Origin: Bosea sp. F3-2
GTDB taxonomy: Bacteria > Pseudomonadota > Alphaproteobacteria > Rhizobiales > Beijerinckiaceae
Assembly: GCF_008253865.1 (NCBI RefSeq)
Contig: NZ_CP042331.1
Span: 2,418,001 to 2,482,000 of the forward strand
Length of the DNA stretch: 64,000 nt
Direction of reading: 5' to 3'
Shown here: piece after piece, positions 18,477 through 27,599 of the stretch
Layout of the letters: each line of letters opens with the position of its first letter
Position numbering within the stretch: position 1 is the stretch's first letter
Made by a program: the position numbers and the translations under genes
Notes under the pieces: model-generated
Told to the model about the DNA's origin: nothing
Seen by the model: the letters and a program-made list of their open reading frames with translations, nothing else
Databases searched by the model: none

Positions 18477-21400
18477 ATGAATCGACCCAAGAAGCTCCAG
18501 GATCCCACTGAAGCTGCGATGTCGGCGATCGAGGAGGCGCTTCGACTCGACCAGCCCCAGTCCGACATCGCCAGAGGCGAGACGGAAACGCCGGTCAGCG
18601 CCGAGCCCCGGCTTCCCGCCACCAGCGAGAACGATCTCAAGCTCGAATTGCCGCGCGTCGAGCCAGCAGCCGCACAGCCCGCGCCCGTAACCCCTCCTCC
18701 TCCGGCGCAGCCGCGCGCCAGCGCTGCGCTTGCGCCCGACACGACCCGCGTCGCCAATGACGACCGCCGCGATTCCAGCTCGCTGGTGCAGGCCTTCGCC
18801 GTGCGCCCGTCGCGCAAGCCCTATTGGTTCGCCGCGCTTGCCTCGCTCGCCTGGCTGGGCGGAGCCGCCTTCGTGCTGTTCGGCCGCTACGGCTCGTTCA
18901 GCAATGGCCTCCCCGAGCCGGTCGCCAATTTCGGCATCGGCGAGTGGACCCTGCTCGCGCTCTCGATCGGCGCGCCGGTCGTGTTCTTCTTCGTCCTGGC
19001 GGCGCTCTATCGCCGCACCCAGGAGATGCGCCTGATCTCGCGCGCAATGACCGAGGTCGCGCTGCGTCTCGCCGAGCCGGAGGTCGCGGGGGCCGATTCC
19101 GTCTTGTCGCTCAGCCAGACCATCCGCCGCGAGGTCGCCGCCATGGGCGACGGCATCGAGCGCGCCGTGGCGCGCGCCGGCGAATTGGAGACGATCGTGC
19201 GCGGCGAGATCTCGACGCTCGAGCGCGCCTATGCCGACAATGAAATCCGGCTGCGCTCGCTGATCGACGAGCTCGTCACCCAGCGCGAGGCCGTGGTCGG
19301 CAATGCCGAGCGCGTCAAGCTCGCGATCAGCGGCGCGCATGACGGGCTCGCCAAGGATCTCGACAGCGCCAGCCGCGTCATCGCCGAGGCGGTCACGCAG
19401 GCCGGCGACCGCGTCACCGGCTCCCTCAGCGCCAAGGGCGACCAGATCACCCAGGCGCTCGGCCGCGCCGGCGAGCGGATGGTCGAGGAGATCAGCGGCC
19501 GCGGGCATGATCTCGTCGAGCGGCTCCAGGTGACCTCGGGCGAGGTATCCGAGCGGCTGGCTGGCGCCAGCGACAATCTTTCGACCATGCTCGACGGTCG
19601 CGCCAAGGAGATCGCCGGCTCGCTGGAGCGCACCGGCGCCTCGCTGACCGACGGGCTGACCGCCAGCGCTCAGGGCGTCACCCGTGCCATCAGCGAGACC
19701 GGCATGCAGGTCGCGGAGTCGCTGACCGCCCGCGTCGATGTCGTCAACGAGACGCTGAAGAGCACCGGCGAGACGCTGGCGAAGGACATCTCTGCCCGCG
19801 GGACCGAGGCGGCGGAGCGCTTCGAGACCAGCAGCCGCAACATGGTCGCGCTGATCGAAAGCCAGAGTGACGCGCTGCAGAAGCGCCTGTCCGAGTCCGG
19901 CGAAGCGCTGCGCAGCGCGCTCTCCGACGAGGGCGAGAGTGTCACCACCCGTCTCGCCGAGGTCGGCCGCGGCGTCAACAGCCTGCTCAACCGCCAGAAC
20001 GAAGCCATCGCCAACCGGCTCACTCAGGTCGGCGAGAGCGTTCATGCTCTCATCGGCACACATGGCGATACGCTGGTCGGCCGCCTCAACGACACGGCCC
20101 GCACCGTCGACGACGTGCTGCGCGAGCGCAGCGAGGCGATCATCCTGCGCGTCAGCGATGCCGGCGAGAATCTGAGCAACGCCGTCGAAAAGCATGGCGA
20201 CGCCCTCACCGGCCGCATCACCGACGTCGCCGGCCAGGTGCACGGCCTGTTCACCGAGCAGGCCGGCAAGCTGGTCGATCGTCTCAGCGAAACCGGTGAG
20301 ACCGTGCATGCGCTGCTCGACCAGCAGGCGGAGAAACTCGTCGAGCGCGTTTCCGGCGCCGGCAACGAACTCGCCGACCTCGTCGGCCAGCAGAGCGGCT
20401 CCGCCGTCGCCCGCGTCTCGCAAGCTGGCAGCGAGCTGGCCCGCCTGCTCGCGGAACGCAGCGAAGCAGCCGTCGCCAATGTCTCCGAAGCCGGTCGCAA
20501 CCTGACCGCCCTCATGGGCGAACAAGGCGATGCCACCGTTGCCCGCGTCTCCAATGCCGGCGCGGATGTCGCCCGCCTGCTCACGGAACGCAGTGAAGCG
20601 GCCGTCGCCAATGTCTCCGAAGCCGGTCGCAACCTGACCGCTCTCATGGGCGAACAGAGCGATGCTACCGTCGCCCGCGTCTCCGATGCCGGCGCGGATG
20701 TCGCCCGGCTGCTCTCGGAGCGCAGCGAGGCGCTGGTCGCCAGCGTTTCGGGTGCCGTCAACACCGTCGAGACCCGCCTGCGCGACGAGAGCGACCTGCT
20801 CGTCGGCCGCCTGACCCAGGCCGGCCAGGACGTCGGCAATCTCGTCGGCCACCAGAGCGAGCGCCTGATCTCCGGCCTCTCCGAGACCGGCATGCGCGTC
20901 AGCGCCCTGCTGGAAGAGCAGGCCGGTGCGATGACCGTGAAGGTTTCGCAGGCCGGCCTCGAGATCAAGGATCTGCTCGGCAGCGAGAGCCAGGCTCTGG
21001 CCAGCCGCGTCGCCGATGTCGGCCGCTCCGTGCACGGCATCCTGGCCGAGCGCAGCAACGCGCTGATCTCCCGCCTTGCCGAAACCGGCGAGAGCATCGA
21101 CCAGAAGCTGGAAGAGCGCGGCGCCGTGCTCGCCCAGCGCATCACCGGCAGCGTCGAAGCCGCACAGAACGCGCTGGAACAGCAGCAGACCGGTTTCCTC
21201 GCCAGCATCGGCGAGACTGGCGACAAGGTCGGCGCCCTGCTCGGCGAGCAGCGCGAGACGATGGTCCGCGACCTCGTCAACACCGGCCGCGAGGTCCACA
21301 CCCTGCTCGGCGAGCAGAGCGAGGATCTGGCGCGCCGCATGACCGAGGCGACCCGCACGCTGACCGAAACGATCAATGTCGACGGCCGCCACGTCGCCGA

Positions 21401-24400
21401 CCGCGTCGCCGAGGCGACGCAGGGCCTGCGCGACACCTTCACGGTCCATGCCGAGGACGCGCGCACCATGCTCGCCGGCACCGGCCGCGAGATCGTGATG
21501 GCGCTCACCCAGCAGGGCGGACGTGTCAACGAAGCGCTCTCCGCCAACGCCGAGTCGATGCTGCGTTCGGTCGAGGGCCGCGCCCAGGCATTGACCGAAG
21601 CTCTCGCGCTGCGCCACGACGCGCTGACCCGCCTCTTCGACGAGCGTGGCCGCGAGATCGAGACTGCTCTCGGCTCGCGCATGGCGACGCTGTCCACGCT
21701 GTTCGACACACAGGGGCGCGAGATCGAAACCGCGCTCGGCGACCGCCTGTCGGCGCTGGCCACCTTGTTCGATACGCAGGGCCGCGACGTCGAGACGGCG
21801 CTCGGCGCGCGCCTCGCCGCTTTCGAGGATCTGATCGTCCATCAGGGCGGTGCGCTCACCGCCAAGATCTCGGGTGACGCCCGCGAGCTCACCGAAGCGC
21901 TGCACAGCGGCATCGCCCAGGTCGAGAAGCTGATTTCCGAGGACGGCGTCTCGCTCGCCGACAAGGTCGGCACACGCGCACTCGAAGCCGCCGAACTCCT
22001 CGCCAGCCGCACCCGCGAGGCAGCGGATGCGATGGAAGGCCAGATCAAGCTGTTCGAGGACCGCTCGGGCGCCAAGAGCGCCGAGATCGCCGGGGCGCTC
22101 GACAGCCTGATCGCCCGCATCGACGGCAGCCTCGGTTCGCGGGCCACCGCCCTCAACGAGGCGCTGGTCGAGCGGACGGTCGACATCGCCCGCGTGCTCG
22201 CCGAGGGCGGCCGCGAGGTCACCCGCGCGCTTGCGGCCAAGGCCGACGAGATCGGCGAGGTCGTCACCTCGAAGAGCGAGTCGCTGACCCGCACGCTTAG
22301 CGACAAGGCCGACAGCATCAACGCCACGCTCGGCGGCCGCGCGCTGCAGATCGCCGATACGCTCGACCAGAGCGTCGCGCGCTTCGAGGAGCGCGTCGTC
22401 AACCGGCTCGACACCGTCTCGCACACGCTCGACAGCCGCGGCGACGAAATCGCCACCACGCTGCAGGGCCGCTCCGAGGCGATCGCGGCAGTGTTGTCCG
22501 AGCGGGCGCAGGAGCTGCGCGCCCTGTTCGACGATCAGGGCGGTGGCATGGTCTCGTCGCTCGCTCAGCAGAGCGAGGCCATCGCGGCCGCGCTCACCGA
22601 GCGTGCAGAGCAGCTGCGTACCTTGTTCGACGATCGTGGGCTCGGCATCGTGGCTGCGCTCGGGCGACGCGGCGACGCCATCTCCGGCGCACTCGACCAG
22701 CGCGCCGAGCAGTTGCGCGCGATCTTCGAAGATCAGGGCTCCGGCATCGTCACCGCGCTCGAACGCCAGGGCACAGCCATCGCGAACTCGCTGGAAGAGC
22801 GGACCGACGCCATGCGCGCCGCCTTCGACGCCAAGGGCCACGGCCTCGTCGAAGTGCTTGGCCGCCAGGGCGAGACGATCACCCAGTCGCTCGATGAGCG
22901 GGTCGAGACGCTGCGTGCGGTCTTCGACGCCAAGGGCAACGGCCTCGTCACGGCCCTCGGGCAGCAGGGCGAGACCTTCACCCAGTCGCTCGACGAACGG
23001 GTCGAGGCGCTGCGTGCCGTCTTCGACGCCAAGGGCAATGGTGCCGTCGAGGCGCTGAACCAGCGCGGCGAAGCGCTGGCCGCCGAGTTTGCCACGGTCG
23101 GCGAAACGGTGGTGCGCGCGCTCGAAAGCCGCGGTAACGCCATCGTCGCCGGGCTGCGCGACCGCGGCGCCGCCATCTCCAACGCGGTCGAGGCCTCGTC
23201 CAACGCTCTGCGCGAGACGCTCGAAGCCGGCTCGAAGCAGTCGGTCGAGGCGCTGGTCGGCACGAATGAGCAGCTGCGCGAGGAGCTGGGCGGCATGCTC
23301 GGACGCCTGGGCGAAGCCAACAAGCTGATGCAGCAGATCGTCAACGGCGCGAACAAGAACCTCGCCGCCGTCGAGAACAGCCTGTCGACCCGCGTCGGCG
23401 AGTTGCAGAACGTGATCGGCACCGTGATGACGGAGGCCGGCAACGCCTCGCAGCAGGTCACGGCGCAGATCGCCGAGCTGAAGAGCTACTCCGAAGGCAC
23501 GCTGCGCGAGACGACGGCCCTGATCGGCCAGCTCGACGATCGCGGCACCTCGCTCAGCGAGGCGACGCAGGCCAGCACCGCGGCGCTCAATGCCGTCGCC
23601 GGCCGCCTCGAGCAGATCGAAGCCCGCGTCGGCAAGGCGCTGGCCGAACGCCGCGACGCCCTGGAGCAGCTCCATGGGCTGATCGCCAACCGCACCGAGG
23701 ACGTCGAGACGATCACCCGCTCCTTCGCCTCGCTGATCGACGAGTCGCTCGGCACCGCCGAGGCGCGGGCGCGCCAGATCGGCACCGTGCTCTCCGACTC
23801 GGCCGAGGCGACGACGAGCGCCATCGCCCAGCAGTTCGAGACGATCCGCACGGCGACCGGCAAGGAGCGCGAGCGCACGGCGGAGGCCCTGCGCTCGGCC
23901 TATGCCCAGGTCTCGACCGAGATCAGCGGCGAGCTCGCCAAGGTGACCGAGCGCTTCCAGAAGGCGGCGCAGGACATGCGCGGCATCACCGGCGACATCC
24001 AGCGCGAGCTGGAAGCCACGCGCGCGGAGATGAAGCGCGGCGTGCTGGAGCTGCCGCAGGAGGCCCAGGAATCGACCTCCGCCATGCGCCGTGTCGTGGC
24101 CGAGCAGATCAAGGCGCTGAACGATCTCACGGAGATCGTGACACGCTCCGGCCGGCGTGGCGATGTCTCGCTGCCGATCGAGCCGGTCGCGAACCGCAGG
24201 ACCACGGCCGCCGCCGCTGCCGCCCCTGCCCCGCAGTCGGCTCCGGCCTTCACGCCAGCGCCGCAGCCGAAGCCGGCGGCCGCGGAGCCCCTGCTGCGTC
24301 CCTCGCTCGATGCCTCGACCGAGACGGCGCGCGCCGCCACGCCTCGCGCGGAGCCCCGCAGCGAGCCCACCCCTGCGCCGAGCCGCCCCGCTCCGGCTCA

Positions 24401-24869
24401 GGAGACCGCGCGCCGGCAGCCCGAAGCGACGACGCAGCAGCCTGCCAAGGCCGGCTGGCTCTCGGACCTGCTCAGCCGCGCTTCGCGCGAGGACAAGCCG
24501 CCGGAGCCAAGCAAGCCGACGACCCATTCAATCGAGAAGCTCGACTCGCTCTCCGTCGATATCGCGCGGATGATCGACCATGACGCCGCCGTCGAGCTGT
24601 GGGATCGCTACAAGCGCGGCGAGCGCAACGTCTTCACCCGCCGGCTCTACACGCTGCAGGGCCAGCAGACCTTCGACGACATCCGCCGCAAGTACCGGCG
24701 CGACCCGGAGTTCAAGGAGACGGTCGATCGCTACATCGACGAGTTCGAGCGCCTGCTCGGCGAGGCCGCCAAGGACGACCGCGACTCGATGGTGGCCAAG
24801 ACCTACCTGACCTCGGAAACCGGCAAGGTCTACACCATGCTGGCCCATGCCAGCGGCCGCTTCGAATAA
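18477..24869 (+). CDS. gpr: Giant coiled-coil membrane protein, GPR/RgsE-like growth-pole ring protein
   Basis: Likely homologue of Agrobacterium GPR (about 2115 residues) and Sinorhizobium RgsE, which form a ring at the growing pole and are needed for polar growth and rod shape. The 2130-residue product has a Pro/Ala-rich cytoplasmic N-terminus (about 1-110), two membrane helices (about 115-137 and 157-178), then about 1650 residues of apolipoprotein-like amphipathic helix. Repeat units of 22, 33 and 44 residues occur, all multiples of 11. After a Pro/Ala-rich linker (about 1895-2000) comes a conserved C-terminal domain with 'MIDHDAAVELWDRYKRGE' and 'TYLTSETGKVYTMLAHASGRFE'-like ending. A terminator follows. 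Identification rests on size, layout and taxonomy. Confidence 0.85.
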   Translation: MNRPKKLQDPTEAAMSAIEEALRLDQPQSDIARGETETPVSAEPRLPATSENDLKLELPRVEPAAAQPAPVTPPPPAQPRASAALAPDTTRVANDDRRDSSSLVQAFAVRPSRKPYWFAALASLAWLGGAAFVLFGRYGSFSNGLPEPVANFGIGEWTLLALSIGAPVVFFFVLAALYRRTQEMRLISRAMTEVALRLAEPEVAGADSVLSLSQTIRREVAAMGDGIERAVARAGELETIVRGEISTLERAYADNEIRLRSLIDELVTQREAVVGNAERVKLAISGAHDGLAKDLDSASRVIAEAVTQAGDRVTGSLSAKGDQITQALGRAGERMVEEISGRGHDLVERLQVTSGEVSERLAGASDNLSTMLDGRAKEIAGSLERTGASLTDGLTASAQGVTRAISETGMQVAESLTARVDVVNETLKSTGETLAKDISARGTEAAERFETSSRNMVALIESQSDALQKRLSESGEALRSALSDEGESVTTRLAEVGRGVNSLLNRQNEAIANRLTQVGESVHALIGTHGDTLVGRLNDTARTVDDVLRERSEAIILRVSDAGENLSNAVEKHGDALTGRITDVAGQVHGLFTEQAGKLVDRLSETGETVHALLDQQAEKLVERVSGAGNELADLVGQQSGSAVARVSQAGSELARLLAERSEAAVANVSEAGRNLTALMGEQGDATVARVSNAGADVARLLTERSEAAVANVSEAGRNLTALMGEQSDATVARVSDAGADVARLLSERSEALVASVSGAVNTVETRLRDESDLLVGRLTQAGQDVGNLVGHQSERLISGLSETGMRVSALLEEQAGAMTVKVSQAGLEIKDLLGSESQALASRVADVGRSVHGILAERSNALISRLAETGESIDQKLEERGAVLAQRITGSVEAAQNALEQQQTGFLASIGETGDKVGALLGEQRETMVRDLVNTGREVHTLLGEQSEDLARRMTEATRTLTETINVDGRHVADRVAEATQGLRDTFTVHAEDARTMLAGTGREIVMALTQQGGRVNEALSANAESMLRSVEGRAQALTEALALRHDALTRLFDERGREIETALGSRMATLSTLFDTQGREIETALGDRLSALATLFDTQGRDVETALGARLAAFEDLIVHQGGALTAKISGDARELTEALHSGIAQVEKLISEDGVSLADKVGTRALEAAELLASRTREAADAMEGQIKLFEDRSGAKSAEIAGALDSLIARIDGSLGSRATALNEALVERTVDIARVLAEGGREVTRALAAKADEIGEVVTSKSESLTRTLSDKADSINATLGGRALQIADTLDQSVARFEERVVNRLDTVSHTLDSRGDEIATTLQGRSEAIAAVLSERAQELRALFDDQGGGMVSSLAQQSEAIAAALTERAEQLRTLFDDRGLGIVAALGRRGDAISGALDQRAEQLRAIFEDQGSGIVTALERQGTAIANSLEERTDAMRAAFDAKGHGLVEVLGRQGETITQSLDERVETLRAVFDAKGNGLVTALGQQGETFTQSLDERVEALRAVFDAKGNGAVEALNQRGEALAAEFATVGETVVRALESRGNAIVAGLRDRGAAISNAVEASSNALRETLEAGSKQSVEALVGTNEQLREELGGMLGRLGEANKLMQQIVNGANKNLAAVENSLSTRVGELQNVIGTVMTEAGNASQQVTAQIAELKSYSEGTLRETTALIGQLDDRGTSLSEATQASTAALNAVAGRLEQIEARVGKALAERRDALEQLHGLIANRTEDVETITRSFASLIDESLGTAEARARQIGTVLSDSAEATTSAIAQQFETIRTATGKERERTAEALRSAYAQVSTEISGELAKVTERFQKAAQDMRGITGDIQRELEATRAEMKRGVLELPQEAQESTSAMRRVVAEQIKALNDLTEIVTRSGRRGDVSLPIEPVANRRTTAAAAAAPAPQSAPAFTPAPQPKPAAAEPLLRPSLDASTETARAATPRAEPRSEPTPAPSRPAPAQETARRQPEATTQQPAKAGWLSDLLSRASREDKPPEPSKPTTHSIEKLDSLSVDIARMIDHDAAVELWDRYKRGERNVFTRRLYTLQGQQTFDDIRRKYRRDPEFKETVDRYIDEFERLLGEAAKDDRDSMVAKTYLTSETGKVYTMLAHASGRFE
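20452..20715. repeat. Tandem 132-bp repeat inside the GPR-like gene
   Basis: Two nearly identical 132-bp units (44 codons each), both reading ERSEAAVANVSEAGRNLTAL followed by MGEQ, (G/S)DATVARVS(N/D)AGADVAR and a LL(T/S)ERSEA start to the next unit. Nucleotide identity is far higher than elsewhere in the repeat array, which suggests a recent in-frame duplication. The unit boundaries given are approximate. Confidence 0.8.
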
Positions 24870-24900
24870 GCGGCCGCATCCCAGCGGATCAGAAAACGAG

Positions 24901-24933
24901 AAAGGCCGCCCGCGAGGGCGGCCTTTCCTTTTG
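24901..24933 (+). terminator. Rho-independent terminator after the GPR-like gene
   Basis: Perfect 11-bp stem AAAGGCCGCCC / GGGCGGCCTTT with loop GCGA, followed by CCTTTT. It starts 31 bp after the stop codon. The A-rich left flank and T-rich right flank mean it could also stop transcription from the convergent minus-strand gene. Confidence 0.88.
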
Positions 24934-24961
24934 CGAGCAGCCGTGACGCGGCCGGCGTATG

Positions 24962-25675
24962 CTATGCCCCGGTGCGGACGTGCACCTCGCCCCGATTGAG
25001 GAAGCAGGCCTTGTCGAAGAGCGACAGGTCGAGCGGGTTGGGCAGCCGTACATCGGCAATGTCCGGGAACGGCTTGCCCGACGCCTCGTAGGACCGGTCC
25101 ACCTGCGAGATGAAGACCAGGATCAGCCCCCTCTCCCGCGCGAAGGCTCGCAATGTCCTCACCTGAAGCACCAGCTCCGGCGTATCGCGCCGCTGGTCGA
25201 GCAGTTGCAGGTAGTCGATGACGACCACCGTGCCGCGCGGCGCCGTCGCCAGCGTTCCCACGATATAGTCGGCGCTGATCGCATCGGAGCAATCACAGTC
25301 GAACAGGCCGGCGAACTCGTCCGGCTCGATGCCGAGCGCACGCAGGCGACCCGCCACGTCGGCCGGCGTGTATTCGAGCGTGAAGAAGACGCCACGGCGG
25401 CCAGCTCTCATCGCCTCCGCCAGCAGGCCAAGGCTCGCCAGCGTCTTGCCCTGGCCCGGCCGCCCGGCCATCAGAACGAGATCGCCGGACGCAAAGTGGG
25501 GCAACAGCGCGCGGGCCGTTTCGGTTCGGGGCTGCTTCGCGACGAGCAGGCTCCAGCTGCGATAGCCTTCATCTGTCGCGATACGATCGAGAGCGGCGTG
25601 GAGGGGAATCCGTTCCCTGCGGCTCAGCAGCCTGGCCCTGCGCTTCAGCTGATGGATCGGGGCCGACAACGTCAT
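24962..25675 (-). CDS. DnaB-like RecA-fold ATPase (mini helicase)
   Basis: A 237-residue protein with the RecA-type ATPase core of DnaB helicases but no DnaB N-terminal primase-binding domain. Visible motifs: Walker A GRPGQGKT at 71-78, 'FTLEYT' (catalytic-Glu strand like DnaB SLEM) near 98-103, Walker B with 'VVVIDYLQLLDQ' at 150-161, and 'LVFISQVDRS' as the sensor strand. The first 50 residues ('HQLKRRARLLSRRERIPLHAALDRIA') resemble the short N-terminal segment seen on several plasmid and phage-borne proteins. AGGAGG precedes the start. Function unknown: it could be a helicase loader, repair ATPase or KaiC-like regulator. Convergent with the GPR-like gene. Confidence 0.75.
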   Translation of the reverse strand: MTLSAPIHQLKRRARLLSRRERIPLHAALDRIATDEGYRSWSLLVAKQPRTETARALLPHFASGDLVLMAGRPGQGKTLASLGLLAEAMRAGRRGVFFTLEYTPADVAGRLRALGIEPDEFAGLFDCDCSDAISADYIVGTLATAPRGTVVVIDYLQLLDQRRDTPELVLQVRTLRAFARERGLILVFISQVDRSYEASGKPFPDIADVRLPNPLDLSLFDKACFLNRGEVHVRTGA

Positions 25676-25853
25676 GACATGAACCTCCTATCGCGGGCAG
25701 CGAGTGCAGTCCCTCCTCATGCGTGATGCCCGGACAGTCGGTTGGATCGTCGGAAATGCCCCGTATGGTCATACTTCCCCGGCTGGAGGGGGGAGGCTCG
25801 GGCCGAGCCGGGATCGGAATCTAGCCGATGCCGGCCCGATAGGCCATGCCGGA

Positions 25854-26450
25854 TCAGCGCGCCCAGCGCACAATCTCGATCAGCACCTGCGAGAGCGCCC
25901 GGTCGAGCGCCTGCGTCGCTCCCGCCCCGTCGACTGAGGCAGCCGGCACGCGGGCGGAGAACAGGCGCGCGCGCTGGATCTTGCCACTCTGATCACCGAC
26001 GATCCGGGCGGTGATCTCGACCACCGCCATCCCGCTCGCGGCGTCGATGTTGAAACTGCGGATGTTGGTGTTGAGCTGCAGGTCGGGCTGAATACGTTGG
26101 CCGGGCGCCGAAACGGAGCCGACGCGGCTGGCGTTCTCGAAGGTCTGGATCAGGCGCGCCTGCACCAGCGCCGGGATGCGGTCGGCCCATTGAGCGCCAC
26201 CGACGAAGGAAAGCGCCCCGCTCGAATCCCTGACGATGACCCGGTCGGAATCGAGCGTCTGCACCGTGGTCGGCTCGGCCACCACCATGACGGCGCGCGA
26301 GCCGCCGACCTTGCCGAAGCCGCTCGGCGCCGAGAGATCGAAGGTCGTCGGCGTCGGGCCGCCACAGCCGGCAAGCATCGCGCCAGTCGCCAGCATGAGG
26401 GCCGTGAGGCGAGCCTTCGTCGCCGGGAAGAGCGCTGCCTCGATCGTCAT
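25854..26450 (-). CDS. ABC-type transport auxiliary lipoprotein (PqiC/DUF330-like)
   Basis: Predicted outer- or inner-membrane-anchored lipoprotein accompanying an MCE transport system. The 198-residue product has a lipobox 'LAGC' with Cys at 29 after a hydrophobic signal, then the auxiliary-domain pattern: 'FDLSAP' strand, 'VMVVAEPTTVQTLDSDRVIVR' and a C-terminal helix 'ALDRALSQVLIEIVRWA'. It is the last gene of the four-gene operon and starts three bases after mlaD ends. In related loci such a lipoprotein replaces MlaA/MlaC-type partners or connects MCE proteins to the outer membrane. Confidence 0.88.
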   Translation of the reverse strand: MTIEAALFPATKARLTALMLATGAMLAGCGGPTPTTFDLSAPSGFGKVGGSRAVMVVAEPTTVQTLDSDRVIVRDSSGALSFVGGAQWADRIPALVQARLIQTFENASRVGSVSAPGQRIQPDLQLNTNIRSFNIDAASGMAVVEITARIVGDQSGKIQRARLFSARVPAASVDGAGATQALDRALSQVLIEIVRWAR

Positions 26451-26453
26451 CGC

Positions 26454-27596
26454 TTAGCGGGATCCATTGTATTGCGGGAGCGGCGGCTTGCTGCCGAAGA
26501 TGAACTGTTGCGGGTTGCGCTCGAAATTGCGCAATGTCCGGTTGATCTCGGTCAAGGTCTTCTTGCCGTCCGATGCGAGGGTTTCGATATCGCGTACCCC
26601 CGGGCCGGTGAAGCGGCTGATACCGGCTGTGATCTCGGCGGTGCGCTTGTCGAGATTGTCGGAGAGCGTGCGGAACGACTTGGCGGCGTCGGCGACCTCC
26701 TGGAAGGCGCTGCGGCCGTCAGCGCCCGAGCCGGCGTTGAGGAAGCTCTGCGCCGCCTTCAAAACGCCCTCGAACTGGTCGGCTGCCCTGTCGATCTTGG
26801 CCGAGATCGAGGCGGCATCCTTGACGACCTTCGCGACATCGGAGCTCGAGCCGCCGAGCGCGCCGGTGAACTTGTCGACATTTTCGATGATGGCTGCGAC
26901 CTTCTGCCGGTCGACCGAGCGCACCACCCCGGTCAGTTCCTCACTGAGCGTCTGCAGCCTCTGCGAGAGCGGCTGAATCGTCTCGGCGATGTTGCCGAAG
27001 CCGGCCATCAGCTTGTCGACCCCATCAGCGTTCTTGCCGAGCGCCTCGGAGAATTTCTCGACGTTGCGGACGGTGTTGTTGATCGGACCGGCGTTCTGCT
27101 TGATCAGCCCGTCGAACGAGGTGAGCATCGTGTCGGCCTTCTGCGCGACGTTGCGCACGGTCTCGATGATGTCCTGCAGCTCGGAGCGCTCGGCGATGAT
27201 CGTCGGCATCGGCTCGCCGGGCTTGGCGGTCAGAACCGGCGCATCGGGTGCGCCACCGATCAGCTGGAGCGCGACCACGCCGGCCAGGCCCTGCGCCTCG
27301 ATGCGGGCGCGGGTGTCCTCGCGCAGCGGCGTCGTGCTGGCGACCTGGATGACGGCATAGATGCGGCGCGGATCGTCTGGCTGCAGTTCGATATGGGTCA
27401 CTTCGCCGACGCGCAGGCCGTTGAACAGCACGCTCGATCCGCGGCCGAGGCCGGTCACGGTGCCGGTGAAGATGACGCGGACACTCTCCTTGCGCCCTGC
27501 CCCGCCGCTGTTGAACCAGTAGACGAAGCCGAAGGCCGCAGCGAGGACCGCGAGCGTGAAGAGACCGACGAGTGCGTAGTTGGCGCGCGATTCCAT
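26454..27596 (-). CDS. mlaD: MCE-domain protein, MlaD family
   Basis: Membrane-anchored MCE protein that forms a hexameric lipid channel in the periplasm. 380 residues: short cytoplasmic tip, one N-terminal membrane helix (about 7-29, YALVGLFTLAVLAAAFGFVY), the MCE domain (about 38-115, 'VRVIFTGTVTGLGRGSSVLFNGLRVGEV'), then a long helical tail with repeated hydrophobic heptads to about 360, as in MlaD/PqiB-type proteins that build a needle. Follows the ATPase gene after three bases. The long tail distinguishes it from the 180-residue E. coli MlaD. Confidence 0.92.
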   Translation of the reverse strand: MESRANYALVGLFTLAVLAAAFGFVYWFNSGGAGRKESVRVIFTGTVTGLGRGSSVLFNGLRVGEVTHIELQPDDPRRIYAVIQVASTTPLREDTRARIEAQGLAGVVALQLIGGAPDAPVLTAKPGEPMPTIIAERSELQDIIETVRNVAQKADTMLTSFDGLIKQNAGPINNTVRNVEKFSEALGKNADGVDKLMAGFGNIAETIQPLSQRLQTLSEELTGVVRSVDRQKVAAIIENVDKFTGALGGSSSDVAKVVKDAASISAKIDRAADQFEGVLKAAQSFLNAGSGADGRSAFQEVADAAKSFRTLSDNLDKRTAEITAGISRFTGPGVRDIETLASDGKKTLTEINRTLRNFERNPQQFIFGSKPPLPQYNGSR

Positions 27597-27599
27597 GCC

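Noticed and set aside
20440..23060. Regular repeats resembling a CRISPR array or tandem DNA repeat locus
   Set aside because: The units are in-frame multiples of 33 bp, vary like coding sequence and encode amphipathic helices. There are no spacer-repeat alternations and no cas genes.
18357..24527. Open reading frame of 2056 residues on the minus strand opposite the GPR-like gene
   Set aside because: It mirrors the repeated GC-rich codons of the sense gene, gives a low-complexity Gly/Arg/Asp-rich product without family features, and ends at the terminator region without its own signals. The plus-strand product has membrane helices and a conserved C-terminus.
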